64,000 bases of DNA from Nonomuraea indica (GCF_002850745.1 NZ_KZ559468.1:89608-153607), one strand, 5' to 3'; counted from the stretch's first letter, positions 45,551 through 54,489 are shown. Notes: generated from the sequence alone by a model not told the origin. Made by a program: numbers and translations.

Positions 45551-47131
45551 TCAGCCCAGCGTGTCACGGGCGGCGGGCAGCGCCGCCTCCCGGTCCTCCG
45601 GGACGAGGCCGATCCGCGTGCGCCGGTCGAGCAGGTCGCTCTCGTCGAGCGCGCCCTCGTGCAGGACGGACCAGAGCAGCTCGCCCTTGGTGATGCCGAG
45701 TCCCACCTCCTCCGGGTGCGCCCGGACGAGGTCGTGGACGGCCGCCGCCTCGCTGCCGTAACGCTCGACGAGGCGCGCCGGGAGGTCGCCGCCCTCGGCG
45801 CGCCGCCCCGCCCGCCGCGCCCGCCCCGCGCCGGGCGCGCCGGCGAGGGGGATCCGGGCGGTACGGCAGGGGCCCGCCGTGAGCCGCGCCTCCGCCACCG
45901 CCCGGTCCACGGCGTCCTGCGCCATCCGGCGGTAGGTGGTCAGCTTCCCCCCGACGACCGTGACGAGCCCGTCGCCGAAGAGGACGGCGTGCCGGCGGGA
46001 CAGGTCGGAGGTGCGACCACCCGTGCTCGCGACACCGGCGGTGCTCCCGGTGCCCCTGGGGCGGCCGGAGGCGGCCAGCAGCGGCCTCAGGCCCGCGTAG
46101 GCCCCCGCGACCGCCTCACGGCGCACCGGAGTTCCCAGCGCGGCGTTGAGGACGTCCAGGAGCGCCCTGACGTCCTCCTCGGGCACGTCGGGGACGTCCG
46201 GGACGGGGCCGTCCACGGGTTCGTCGGTGAGCCCGACGTACGCGCGGCCGTCGGCCTGGGGCAGCAGGAGCGCGAACCGGTTGCGCTCGCCGGGGACCGG
46301 CAGGTGCAGCCCGGCGGCGAGCCCCGGCACGGTGCCCGGCCGGAGCACCAGATGGGTGCCGCGGGACGGGCGCAGCCGCACCCGGGGGTCGAGGCCGCCC
46401 GCCCACACGCCGGTCGCGTTGACCACGGCCCTGGCGCGGATCTCGAACTCCTCGCCGGTCAGCTCGTCGCGGACCCGGGCGCCGTGGCCGGTCAGCTCCA
46501 GGGCGCGGCAGCGGGTCAGGACGCGCGCGCCGTGCGCGGCGGCCGTCCGGGCGACGGCCACGACCAGGCGGGCGTCGTCCACCAGCCGGCCGTCCCACGA
46601 CAGCAGGCCGCCCCGCAGCCCGTCCGGCTCCAGGAACGGCGCCAGGCGGCGCGCCCGCGCCGCGTCGAGCCGGGACGGTCCTGGCAGCAGGTGGCGCGGG
46701 GTGCGGGCGGCGGCGCGCAGGCCGTCGCCGACGCGGTAGCCGGCCAGCACCAGCGCCTCCTGGGCGCGCGAGACGCCCGGCGTGAGCGGCAGCAGGTAGG
46801 GGTGCGCCTTCACCAGGTGCGGCGCGGTGCGGCGCAGCAGGATGCCGCGCTCGACCGCGCTCTCGTGGGCGACGCCGACCTGCCCCCTGGCCAGGTAGCG
46901 CAGGCCGCCGTGCACCAGCTTGGAGCTCCACCTGGACGTGCCGAACGCCAGGTCGTGCGCGTCGATCGCGGCCACGCTCAGCCCGCGGGAGGCGGCGTCG
47001 AGCGCGGCGCCCGCGCCCGTCACGCCCAGGCCCACCACGAGCACGTCCAGGCGCTCCTCGGCGGCGTGGCGCAGCTCGCGGGCCCGGCGCGCGGCGTTGA
47101 GCGAGCTAGCGGGGTCGATCGGGCTGTCCAA
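45551..47131 (-). CDS. glpD: Glycerol-3-phosphate dehydrogenase (FAD)
   Basis: 526 residues from TTG 47131, preceded by GGAGGG. It oxidises sn-glycerol 3-phosphate to dihydroxyacetone phosphate at the membrane. FAD-binding: LVVGLGVTGAGAALDAASRG, then SSKLVHGGLRYLARG. Also NATGVWAGGLDPRVRLRPSRG, YVGLTDEPVDGP and VTVVGGKLTTYRRMAQDAVD. The C-terminal DAO domain is complete. Its start lies inside the end of the TetR gene (26-bp overlap), so the two are one operon. The divergent flavoenzyme would use dihydroxyacetone-phosphate-type substrates, giving a consistent lipid/glycerol theme. Confidence 0.93.
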   Translation of the reverse strand: MDSPIDPASSLNAARRARELRHAAEERLDVLVVGLGVTGAGAALDAASRGLSVAAIDAHDLAFGTSRWSSKLVHGGLRYLARGQVGVAHESAVERGILLRRTAPHLVKAHPYLLPLTPGVSRAQEALVLAGYRVGDGLRAAARTPRHLLPGPSRLDAARARRLAPFLEPDGLRGGLLSWDGRLVDDARLVVAVARTAAAHGARVLTRCRALELTGHGARVRDELTGEEFEIRARAVVNATGVWAGGLDPRVRLRPSRGTHLVLRPGTVPGLAAGLHLPVPGERNRFALLLPQADGRAYVGLTDEPVDGPVPDVPDVPEEDVRALLDVLNAALGTPVRREAVAGAYAGLRPLLAASGRPRGTGSTAGVASTGGRTSDLSRRHAVLFGDGLVTVVGGKLTTYRRMAQDAVDRAVAEARLTAGPCRTARIPLAGAPGAGRARRAGRRAEGGDLPARLVERYGSEAAAVHDLVRAHPEEVGLGITKGELLWSVLHEGALDESDLLDRRTRIGLVPEDREAALPAARDTLG

Positions 47132-47708
47132 GGTATCCCTCCAGCAGTGCCGTCAGCTCGGCGTCGAGATCGTCGAGCGTCACCTGTCCGGTCGGCGTTC
47201 CGTCCGTCGTCGGTTCGGGCGTCGGTCCTGGCGTCGGTCCGGGCGTCGGTCCGGGCGTCGGTCCGGTCAGCGTCGGGGCCGACATCAGGAACGCCTGCGC
47301 CACCAGCAGCACCGCCCTGGCCCGCGCGGGGTCGCCGACCGCGCGTTCGAGCACGGTCAGGACGGCCTCGTGGGTGGCGCCCCGGCGGTGCAGCAGGTAC
47401 GGCAGGAGCAGGTCCGGATCCGCCTCGACGATCTTCCGCCAGAGCGGGTGCTCCCGCAGCCGCCGTACCCCCTCGACCACGGCCGCGACCGGGTCGGCCA
47501 GGTCCAGGCCCTCGACCGCGCGCACCCACTCGCGGGTCATCAGGTCGGCGACCAGCGAGCGCACGTCGGGCCAGCGGCGGTAGAGCGTCATCCGCGACAC
47601 CCCGGCACGGCGCGCCACGTCGGTGAGCGTGGTCCGGCGCACCCCGTACGCCAGCACGCACTCCAGCGCCGCGTCCAGGACGCCCTCATTGTGACGAATC
47701 GACGTCAT
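47106..47708 (-). CDS. TetR-family regulator with PTPG repeat
   Basis: 200 residues from ATG 47708. The N-terminal helix-turn-helix is TTLTDVARRAGVSRMTLYRR. The ligand domain follows to about 150, then a Pro/Thr repeat (PTPGPTPGPTPGPTPEP) encoded by four 12-bp units at 47221-47268, then a short helical end. The repeat is not usual in TetR proteins and probably a recent expansion. The protein should control itself, glpD and the divergent flavoenzyme from the narrow gap upstream; a TACACT minus-10 box would place its transcript start at the ATG. Confidence 0.9.
   Translation of the reverse strand: MTSIRHNEGVLDAALECVLAYGVRRTTLTDVARRAGVSRMTLYRRWPDVRSLVADLMTREWVRAVEGLDLADPVAAVVEGVRRLREHPLWRKIVEADPDLLLPYLLHRRGATHEAVLTVLERAVGDPARARAVLLVAQAFLMSAPTLTGPTPGPTPGPTPGPTPEPTTDGTPTGQVTLDDLDAELTALLEGYLGQPDRPR
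47221..47268 (-). repeat. Four 12-bp tandem repeats in the TetR gene
   Basis: GTCGGTCCGGGC-type units at 47221, 47233, 47245 and 47257, with changes only in the first and last. They encode the PTPG repeats between the ligand domain and the last helix. Confidence 0.8.
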
Positions 47709-47710
47709 AT

Positions 47711-47730
47711 GTCACAGTGTAGAGCGTGAC
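47711..47730. promoter_or_regulatory. Inverted repeat in the 17-bp divergent gap
   Basis: GTCAC (47711-47715) and GTGAC (47726-47730) are inverted around 10 bp. They fall between, and partly on, the two start codons at 47708 and 47726. A minus-10-like TACACT for the TetR gene lies between them (47721-47716). Plausible TetR autoregulatory site. Confidence 0.45.
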
Positions 47731-49309
47731 GACTCGTGAACCCATGCTGTGGTCGGGCTGGGGCGACCCCGCCCGCGCCCGCGAGCTGCCCGAGCCGGTC
47801 AGGGCGCTGCTGCGCGACCTGCTGGGCGTGCGCGCGCCCGAGCGGCCGCCGGTCCCCCTGGAGGAGGTCCGGCTGGCGCCGGTCACGCTGCCCGCCCACC
47901 TGCTGGAGGCGCTCGGCGGCGTCGTCGGCGCCCCGCACGTGCGCACCTCGCACGAGGCGCGGGTGCGGCACACCCGCGGCAAGTCCACCCCCGACCTGCT
48001 GCTCATGCGCGCCGGCGACGGCCTCGACGCGCCGGACGCCGTCGTGCTGCCCGGCTCGCACGAGGAGGTCGCCGAACTGCTCGCGCTGTGCTCCCGCGAA
48101 CGGATCGCGGTGGTGCCCTTCGGCGGCGGCACCTCCGTGGTGGGCGGGCTGGTGGCCGAGCGGGCCGCTTTCGCCGGGGTGGTGGCGCTCGACCTCGGCC
48201 GGATGGACCGGCTGCTGTCGGTGGACGCCGAGTCGATGCTCGCCGAGTTCCAGCCGGGGGCGCGGGCGCCCGAGGCCGAGCGGCTGCTCGCCGCCCACGG
48301 GCTGACCCTCGGCCACTTCCCCCAGTCGTACGAGTACGCCACCCTCGGCGGCTTCGCGGCGGCGCGCTCCAGCGGCCAGGCGTCGGCCGGTTACGGCAGG
48401 TTCGACGACATGGTCGCCGGTATGACCGTGGCCACCCCCGCCGGCCCGCTGGAGCTGGGCCGGGCGCCCAAGTCGGCGGCCGGCCCCGACCTGCGCCAGC
48501 TCGTCCTCGGCTCCGAGGGCGCCTTCGGGGTCATCACCTCGCTGCGGCTGCGGGTGCGTCGCGCGCCGGCCGAGAAGGCGTACGAGGGCTGGCGGTTCGC
48601 CTCCTTCCGCGAGGGGACCGCGGCGCTGCGCGCCCTGGCCCAGGAAGGGCCGCTGCCCACCGTGCTGCGCCTGTCGGACGAGACCGAGACCATGGTCGGC
48701 CTGGCCCGGCCGGACGCCATCGGCGGGGGCGGCGGCGCGGACGGCGGGTGCCTGGTGATCGCCGGATACGAGGGCGCGTCCGTGGCGGCCACCCGGGCCG
48801 GGGCGGCCCGGGTGCTCACCCGGCTCGGCGGCGAGCCGCTCGGCGAGGAGCCGGGGCGGGCCTGGGAGCACGGCCGCTTCTCGGCCCCCTACCTGCGCGA
48901 CTCGCTGCTGGCCGCCGGGGCGACGGTGGAGACGCTGGAGACCGCCGGGTTCTGGTCGGGATTGCCGCGCCTGTACGACGCCGTGCGGCTGGCGCTGCAC
49001 GGGTCGCTCGGCTCGCCGCTGGTCATGTGCCACGTCTCCCACGTGTACGAGACCGGCGCCTGCCTGTACTTCACCGTGGTGACCGCGCAGCACGGCGACC
49101 CGGTGGCGCAGTGGGCCCACGCCAAGGAGGCGGCCACGGCGGCCGTCGTGGAGGCGGGCGGCACCGTGTCGCACCACCACGGCGTGGGCCGTGACCACCG
49201 GGAGGCGTACGCGGCCGAGCTCGGGCCGGTGGGCGTGGGGATCCTGCGGGCGGTCAAGGAGCGGGTGGACCCGGCCGGCGTGCTCAACCCGGGCGTCCTG
49301 ATCCCCTGA
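47726..49309 (+). CDS. FAD-linked oxidase of the alkylglycerone-phosphate synthase type
   Basis: 527 residues from GTG 47726. The PCMH-type FAD domain shows VVPFGGGTSVVGGL and GHFPQSYEYATLGGFAAARSSGQ, the latter typical of alkyldihydroxyacetone-phosphate synthase. The C-terminal part has CHVSHVYETGACLYFT and SHHHGVGRDHREAY with the catalytic His/Tyr region and ends VLNPGVLIP. It would exchange the acyl group of acyl-dihydroxyacetone phosphate for a fatty alcohol in ether-lipid synthesis. Linked through a shared regulator to glpD. The gene starts only 17 bp from the TetR start, so both mRNAs are likely leaderless. Confidence 0.9.
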   Translation: MTTREPMLWSGWGDPARARELPEPVRALLRDLLGVRAPERPPVPLEEVRLAPVTLPAHLLEALGGVVGAPHVRTSHEARVRHTRGKSTPDLLLMRAGDGLDAPDAVVLPGSHEEVAELLALCSRERIAVVPFGGGTSVVGGLVAERAAFAGVVALDLGRMDRLLSVDAESMLAEFQPGARAPEAERLLAAHGLTLGHFPQSYEYATLGGFAAARSSGQASAGYGRFDDMVAGMTVATPAGPLELGRAPKSAAGPDLRQLVLGSEGAFGVITSLRLRVRRAPAEKAYEGWRFASFREGTAALRALAQEGPLPTVLRLSDETETMVGLARPDAIGGGGGADGGCLVIAGYEGASVAATRAGAARVLTRLGGEPLGEEPGRAWEHGRFSAPYLRDSLLAAGATVETLETAGFWSGLPRLYDAVRLALHGSLGSPLVMCHVSHVYETGACLYFTVVTAQHGDPVAQWAHAKEAATAAVVEAGGTVSHHHGVGRDHREAYAAELGPVGVGILRAVKERVDPAGVLNPGVLIP

Positions 49310-49312
49310 CCT

Positions 49313-49364
49313 CCCCTCGGCCCAGCCCCTCGGCCCAGCCCCTCGGCCCAGCCCCTCGGCCCGG
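49313..49364. repeat. Four 13-bp tandem repeats
   Basis: CCCCTCGGCCCAG occurs four times head to tail, the last with two changes. It begins 4 bp after the flavoenzyme stop. Non-coding. Confidence 0.8.
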
Positions 49365-49390
49365 CTCAGTCGGGTCGCGGGCTGGGCCAG

Positions 49391-49470
49391 CTCCGGTCGG
49401 CTCCGGTCGGCTCCGGTCGGCCCCGGTCGGCCCCGGTCGGCCCCTGTCGGCCTTGGTCGGCTCGGGTCGG
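49391..49470. repeat. Eight 10-bp tandem repeats
   Basis: Units of CTCCGGTCGG or close variants (CCCCGGTCGG, CCCCTGTCGG, CCTTGGTCGG, CTCGGGTCGG) in unbroken register. With the 13-bp array before it, it fills most of the convergent gap between the flavoenzyme and the TPR-like gene. Each unit carries GGTCGG; no coding role is seen. Confidence 0.8.
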
Positions 49471-49503
49471 GGTCGGGTCGGGCTCGGGGGCGGCCCGGCT
49501 CGG

Positions 49504-49920
49504 TCAGTTCGGGTCGGCGAGGGCCGTCGTCTCGGCCTCCTCCAGAGCCACCTCGGCCTCCTCGTACCGGCGCAGCGCCCGGTAGACGTCGGCCAGGCAG
49601 ACCAGGCAGACCACCAGCGGCGCCCCGCCCGCCCCGCGGGTGATCGCGACCGCCTCCTCCGCCGGGGCCAGCGCCTCGCCGGGCCGCCCCCGCCGGAGCA
49701 TCAGCCAGGCCGCCGCCCGCAGCGAGCGGGCGAGCAGCGGCGCGTGCCTGGCGGGGTCGGCGCCCGCCAGCGCCCGGCTGCGCCGGATCGCCTCCCGCAC
49801 ACTCCGCACGCCCGTGCGGCTCCAGCGTGACCGGGTCCGGGCGTACGCCAGCAGGCCCTCGATGGCGTCCACCTCCTGGAGGTCTCGCCGGGTCGCATCG
49901 TCCGAACCGTTCCGGGCCAT
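49504..49920 (-). CDS. Small TPR-like helical protein
   Basis: 138 residues from ATG 49920, with GAGGAGGG 7 nt upstream. Helical, with two TPR-like units (LARSLRAAAWLMLRRGRPGEALAPAEEAV and LVCLADVYRALRRYEEAEVALEEAE). The N-terminus is charged (GSDDATRRDLQEVDAIEGLLAYARTRSRW). No other motif. It resembles the helical modules found in large actinomycete regulators but stands alone. Function unknown. Confidence 0.7.
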   Translation of the reverse strand: MARNGSDDATRRDLQEVDAIEGLLAYARTRSRWSRTGVRSVREAIRRSRALAGADPARHAPLLARSLRAAAWLMLRRGRPGEALAPAEEAVAITRGAGGAPLVVCLVCLADVYRALRRYEEAEVALEEAETTALADPN

Positions 49921-50048
49921 GGCAGCCCTCCTCGCGGCCGACAACCGCTTGCTTGGGCCGTGAGGCTACACCATCGCGAACCTTCTGTGTCCGTCACGGC
50001 ACTCAGCGTTCGGATGCGCCAGGGGAAGATCACCGTAAAGATGTGGAC

Positions 50049-51551
50049 ATGGTGGATGTCGCGGCCGAACGTGGAAAGCAGCTCTCCTCCCGGGTGTCGG
50101 AGGAGGGCGCCGGGTGGCGCTGTCAGCAGATCGGCACGTTCGAGCGGCTCAGACCCCACCGGCGGGGCTTCACCTGGCTCAGCGCGCCCACGCTGTGGCG
50201 CTCGCGCAACGAGGTCGTCGCGGGGCTGCTGGGCGACCCGTCCGGACAGGTGCGCGAGCGGTGGGTCGCCGGGCAGCGGGCCCGCGGCGCCGACCCCGGG
50301 CTGCGCATCCGGCCCGGCCTGGGGGCGAGCTTCGACTTCCTGCTGCTGGGCGACACCGGCGAGGGCGACGCCTCCCAGTACGCCGTGGTGCCCGGCATGC
50401 TCAGGGCGGGGGAGGGCACGGCCTTCGCCATCGTGGCCAGCGACGTGGTCTACCCGGCGGGCTCGGGCAACGAGTACGGCGACAAGTTCTTCCGGCCGTA
50501 CCAGGACTACCCGGCGCCCATCTACGCCGTCCCCGGGAACCACGACTGGTACGACGGGCTCGGCGGCTTCATGCGCGTCTTCTGCGACGCCCCCGCGCTC
50601 CGGCCCAAGCCCGACACCGGCCGGCTGCGCGGTCTGCTGTGGCGCCGGCCCGAGCCCGTCGACGAGGCCCGCCTGGCCGAGGCACGCAAGCTCCGGGCAC
50701 GGCCCTCCCAGCAGGCCACCGGGCCCGCCGCGCAGCCGGGACCGTACTGGGCGATCGAGAGCGACAGCCTGCTCGTCGTCGGCGTCGACACCGGCATCCG
50801 CAACGCCGTCGACCGGCGGCAGGCCGCGTGGCTGCGCGAGGTGTCGCGCGACCCGCGGCCGAAGATCCTCGTCACCGGCAAGCCCATCTACACCGCCAAC
50901 GCCTACAAGCCGTCGCCGCTGGAGGACGGCGGCACGATCGACGACATCGTGCGCGACCCCGCCCACCGCTACGTGGCCGCCATCGGCGGCGACGTGCACA
51001 ACTACCAGCGCTACCCCGTGCGGGTCGGCGACCGGGTGATCCAGTACGTGGTCTCCGGCGGCGGCGGGGCGTTCATGCACGCCACCCACACCATCCGGCG
51101 GGTGGACGTGGCCGGCGTGCGGGAGGACGACTTCAGGTGCTACCCGCTGCGCGGGGACTCGCTGTCGTTCTACAGCCACTTCTACGCCCGGCGGCTGCGG
51201 ATGAAGTGGCTCTCCCTCACCCCCGCCGAGGCCGCCTGCGTCACCGCCGAGCACGTCGGCAACACCCCCGTGCGTCCCGTCGAGGGCCCGGTCCGGATCA
51301 CCCGCCGCGTACGGTGGGCGGCGCGGCTGCTCGGGGCCTGGCCGTGGCCGTTACGGCTGCCGGTCGACAAGGTGTTCCACCGCTACCTGTCCGAGCTGTC
51401 CGACTGGGACACCCCGCCGTTCTTCAAGCAGTTCCTGCGCCTGTCCGTCACGCCGGAGACGCTGACCATCCGCTGCTACGCGGCCACCGGCTGCCTGGCG
51501 CAGGAGCTCGAACCGCCGGTCGAGGACGAGGTCGTCATCGGTCTGTCGTAG
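50049..51551 (+). CDS. Metallophosphoesterase
   Basis: 500 residues from ATG 50049. Calcineurin-type metal motifs are in order: LLLGDTGEGD, ASDVVYPAGSG, VPGNHDWYDG, and GGDVHNYQRY with the last ligands. VVSGGGGAFMHATH follows. A C-terminal region of about 130 residues with WAARLLGAWPWPLRL and a beta-rich end may touch the membrane. Such large actinomycete proteins are annotated only as metallophosphoesterases; the substrate is unknown. Precedes the polymerase gene by 20 bp. Confidence 0.88.
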   Translation: MVDVAAERGKQLSSRVSEEGAGWRCQQIGTFERLRPHRRGFTWLSAPTLWRSRNEVVAGLLGDPSGQVRERWVAGQRARGADPGLRIRPGLGASFDFLLLGDTGEGDASQYAVVPGMLRAGEGTAFAIVASDVVYPAGSGNEYGDKFFRPYQDYPAPIYAVPGNHDWYDGLGGFMRVFCDAPALRPKPDTGRLRGLLWRRPEPVDEARLAEARKLRARPSQQATGPAAQPGPYWAIESDSLLVVGVDTGIRNAVDRRQAAWLREVSRDPRPKILVTGKPIYTANAYKPSPLEDGGTIDDIVRDPAHRYVAAIGGDVHNYQRYPVRVGDRVIQYVVSGGGGAFMHATHTIRRVDVAGVREDDFRCYPLRGDSLSFYSHFYARRLRMKWLSLTPAEAACVTAEHVGNTPVRPVEGPVRITRRVRWAARLLGAWPWPLRLPVDKVFHRYLSELSDWDTPPFFKQFLRLSVTPETLTIRCYAATGCLAQELEPPVEDEVVIGLS

Positions 51552-51571
51552 CCGCCTGGCACGCTGGGGGC

Positions 51572-53167
51572 GTGTACGTGGTGCTGGCGGGAGAGACCGT
51601 CCTCCCGATCGCCTCCGGGCAGGGCGCGGCCCGGCGGCCGGCCGACCTGGCGGCGGCCGTTCGCGAGCTGGAGGCCGGTCCGGACGCCGGGGCCGCGCGG
51701 CGCCCCCGGTGGGTGTGGGCCGACACACGCGAGGCCTACCCGCCCCTGCTCGACGCGGGTGTGCGCGTCTCGCGCTGCCACGATCTCACGCTCACCGAGG
51801 GGCTGCTGCTCGCCTGCGAGGGCCGCTACGGCGAGCCCCGCTCGGCCAGGGCGGCCCACGCCAGGCTGCACGGCCGGCCGGTGCCCGACGAGCAGCCCAG
51901 CATGCCCGGCACGCTGTTCGCGCCCGAGCCGCTCGGCGCGGACGCCGTGGCGGAGGTGCTGGCCGACCAGCTCCGGCGCGTCGAGGCGCTGCCCGACCCG
52001 GGGCGGTTCCGGCTGCTGGTCGCCGCCGAGTCGGCGGGCGCGCTGATCGCCGCCGAGATGGGCCACGACGGCATGCCCTGGCGGCGCGACGTGCACGACG
52101 CGCTGCTCACCGAGCTGCTCGGGCCCCGCCCGGTGCACGGCATGCGCCCGGCCAGGCTGCAGGCGCTGGCCGACGAGGTGGCGGCCGCTTTCGGCCATCC
52201 GGTCAACCCCGACTCGGTCCAGCAGCTCGTCAAGGCGTTCAAGGGCGCGGGCGTGGCGCTGAAGAGCACCCGGTCCTGGGAGCTCAAGCGGATCGACCAC
52301 CCCGCCGTCGAACCGCTGCTGGCCTACAAGGAGCTGGCCCGCCTGCACAGCTTCCACGGCTGGGCCTGGGCCGACCAGTGGGTGCGCGGCGGCCGGTTCC
52401 GGCCCGAATACGTGGTGGGCGGCGTGGTCTCCGGCCGCTGGGCCACCTCGGGCGGCGGGGCGCTGCAGATCCCCAAGGTGATGCGGCGCGTCGTCGTGGC
52501 CGACGAGGGCTGGACGCTCGTCGTCGCCGACGCCGCCCAGCTCGAACCGCGGGTGCTCGCCGCGATGGCCGGCGACGCGGGGCTGGCCAGGGCGGCTGGC
52601 GAGATCGACCTCTACTCCGCGCTCGCCCAGGCGTTCGGCGGTGATCGCGACCACGCCAAGATAGCGATGCTGTCCGCCATGTACGGCGGCACCAGCGGCG
52701 ACGCCCCCAAGTTGCTGGCGATGATGCGTCAGCGCTTCCCCCACGCCTACCGGTTCGTCGAGGACGCCGCCAAGGCCGGTGAGGAGGGCCGGCTGGTCCG
52801 CTCCTGGCTGGGGCGCACCAGCCCGCCCCCGTCCGAGCGGTGGCGGGAGCTCGTCGCCGGGCCCGAGGGCGGCCGGGCGGCTCGTGACCGGGGCCGCTTC
52901 ACCCGCAACTTCGTCGTGCAGGCGACCGCCGCCGAATGGGCGCTCGCCCTGATGGCGGTGCTGCGCGGGCTGCTGCCCGAGCCGGCCCGGCTGGTGTTCT
53001 TCCAGCACGACGAGGTCATGGTGCACTGCCCGCTCGGCCTGGCGCGCGAGGTGATCGACGCGGTCTCGGCGGCGGCCGAGGAGGCGACCCGCCTGGTGTT
53101 CGGCGCGACGCCGGTCCGGTTCCCGATGGAGGCCGTCGCGGTCTCCTGCTACGCCGACGCCAAGTGA
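51572..53167 (+). CDS. Family A DNA polymerase-like protein with degenerate exonuclease domain
   Basis: 531 residues from GTG 51572 (GGGGG just before). The C-terminal half is a pol I-type palm and fingers: motif A VVADAAQLEPRVLAAMAG, motif B DHAKIAMLSAMYGG in place of the usual RRxAKxxNFGxxYG, and motif C FFQHDEVMVHCP. The N-terminal half is of the exonuclease class but short and without an obvious DEDD set. It is much smaller than DNA polymerase I. Proteins of this class are named bifunctional exonuclease/polymerase in actinomycetes; a role in repair is likely. It is adjacent to and in line with the metallophosphoesterase. Confidence 0.88.
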   Translation: MYVVLAGETVLPIASGQGAARRPADLAAAVRELEAGPDAGAARRPRWVWADTREAYPPLLDAGVRVSRCHDLTLTEGLLLACEGRYGEPRSARAAHARLHGRPVPDEQPSMPGTLFAPEPLGADAVAEVLADQLRRVEALPDPGRFRLLVAAESAGALIAAEMGHDGMPWRRDVHDALLTELLGPRPVHGMRPARLQALADEVAAAFGHPVNPDSVQQLVKAFKGAGVALKSTRSWELKRIDHPAVEPLLAYKELARLHSFHGWAWADQWVRGGRFRPEYVVGGVVSGRWATSGGGALQIPKVMRRVVVADEGWTLVVADAAQLEPRVLAAMAGDAGLARAAGEIDLYSALAQAFGGDRDHAKIAMLSAMYGGTSGDAPKLLAMMRQRFPHAYRFVEDAAKAGEEGRLVRSWLGRTSPPPSERWRELVAGPEGGRAARDRGRFTRNFVVQATAAEWALALMAVLRGLLPEPARLVFFQHDEVMVHCPLGLAREVIDAVSAAAEEATRLVFGATPVRFPMEAVAVSCYADAK

Positions 53168-53232
53168 CGGGCGCCCGGCTCCTCGTCGGGAAGGCACGCG
53201 CCGCCCCGGCCGACGGTGACCTTCGACCGCCT

Positions 53233-53247
53233 ACTAAGGACCTTAGT
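53233..53247. promoter_or_regulatory. 15-bp palindrome upstream of the beta-propeller gene
   Basis: ACTAAGG-A-CCTTAGT is a perfect 7-bp inverted repeat with one central base, 121 bp before the start of the lipoprotein gene. The surrounding 200 bp hold no gene. It is the clearest regulatory candidate in the gap. Half-site similarity to known regulators could not be settled. Confidence 0.6.
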
Positions 53248-53367
53248 CACACGTAGGGCAGTGGGAGACGCTGTGAGGATGGCCCCTGTCTGCACCATCG
53301 CCAGCGTGTGGAGGTCGCACGGGCGCAAGCCTGCGGCTTCTACTATCGAGGACAGGAGAACGATCGC

Positions 53368-54489
53368 ATGGGTCGGCGGACATGGAGGACGATCACCGGC
53401 GTCTGCTCGGCGGCGGTCATGACGGCGGGGCTCGTGGCGTGCTCTCCGGCGGAGGAGGCCGGACGCCCCGCTGCGCCGCCGGCGTCCTCGTCAGGCACGC
53501 GGGGAACGGTGTGGGTGGCCGTGGAAGGCGGTGACGCCCTGGTGGCCATCGACGCGGCCACCAACGCCGTGGCCGTCACCGTGAGCGGGATCAGCGAACC
53601 GCACAACGTCCAGGTCGCCCCCGGCGACCGCGTGTACGCCGTCAGCGGCGACACCGCCACGGTGGCCGAGCTCGACGCGGCCGGTCACGGGCTCAAGGCG
53701 TCCGGGCCGACCGGCGCGGCACCGGCCCACGTGGTGGTGACGCCCGACGGCGCCAAGGCGTATGTCACCAACTACGGCGACGGCACCGTGTCGGCGTACC
53801 GTACGGCCGACCTGACGTCGGCGAAGGTCATCCGCGTCGGCGGCGGTCCGCACGGCGCCCGGCCCACTCCCGACGGGACCGCGCTGGTGGTGGCCAACAC
53901 GAAGGCGGGGACGGTGGACGTCGTCGACACCCGGACCGACGTCAAGACCGCGGGCGTGAAGGTGGGCGGAGCGCCGGTGCAGGTGGCGGTCTCGCCGGAC
54001 GGACGCCACGCCTACGCCACCGTCTCCGAGCCGGCCGGTGTGGTGAAGGTCGATCTGCGGACGGCCGAGGTCGTCGGCAGGACCGCTGTGTCGGCCGCGC
54101 CCGCGCAGGCGTACCTCACGCCCGACGGGCGGACGCTGCTGTCGGCCGATCAGGGCACCGAGCGGCGGCCGGGTGCCGTGGTCTCCGTCATCGACACCCG
54201 GACCATGAAGGTGACCGGCCGGATGGCCACCGGTTCCGGCCCGCACGGCCTGGTGGTCGCCCCGAGGGGCGACCGGGCCTGGGTGACGAACGTCTACGAC
54301 GGCACGGTCTCCGTCCTCGACCTGCCCACCGGCAGGGCCGTCGCCACCGTCGAGGTGGGCGAGGAGCCCAACGGGATCAGCTTCGCCACCACTCCGCCGG
54401 CGGCGGGGGCGGGGGCCCGCGTCCAGGTGACGCTTCCCCCGGCCGGGCGGCGTCCCGCGCACACCGGCACCTCGCACGACCACGGCTGA
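53368..54489 (+). CDS. YncE-like beta-propeller lipoprotein
   Basis: 373 residues from ATG 53368 with AGGAGA upstream. A lipoprotein signal ends at LVACS. Seven repeats of a 40-odd-residue blade follow, each with the YVTN-type pattern (AYVTNYGDGTVSAYRT, LVVANTKAGTVDVVDTRTD, HAYATVSEPAGVVKVDLRT, AWVTNVYDGTVSVLDLPTG). It is an extracytoplasmic seven-blade propeller. Ligand unknown. The C-terminus ends with a His/Gly-rich tail (GTSHDHG) that may bind metal. Confidence 0.9.
   Translation: MGRRTWRTITGVCSAAVMTAGLVACSPAEEAGRPAAPPASSSGTRGTVWVAVEGGDALVAIDAATNAVAVTVSGISEPHNVQVAPGDRVYAVSGDTATVAELDAAGHGLKASGPTGAAPAHVVVTPDGAKAYVTNYGDGTVSAYRTADLTSAKVIRVGGGPHGARPTPDGTALVVANTKAGTVDVVDTRTDVKTAGVKVGGAPVQVAVSPDGRHAYATVSEPAGVVKVDLRTAEVVGRTAVSAAPAQAYLTPDGRTLLSADQGTERRPGAVVSVIDTRTMKVTGRMATGSGPHGLVVAPRGDRAWVTNVYDGTVSVLDLPTGRAVATVEVGEEPNGISFATTPPAAGAGARVQVTLPPAGRRPAHTGTSHDHG

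Noticed and set aside
49313..49470. Short repeats tested as CRISPR or attachment site
   Set aside because: Units of 13 and 10 bp without spacers, no tRNA or integrase nearby.
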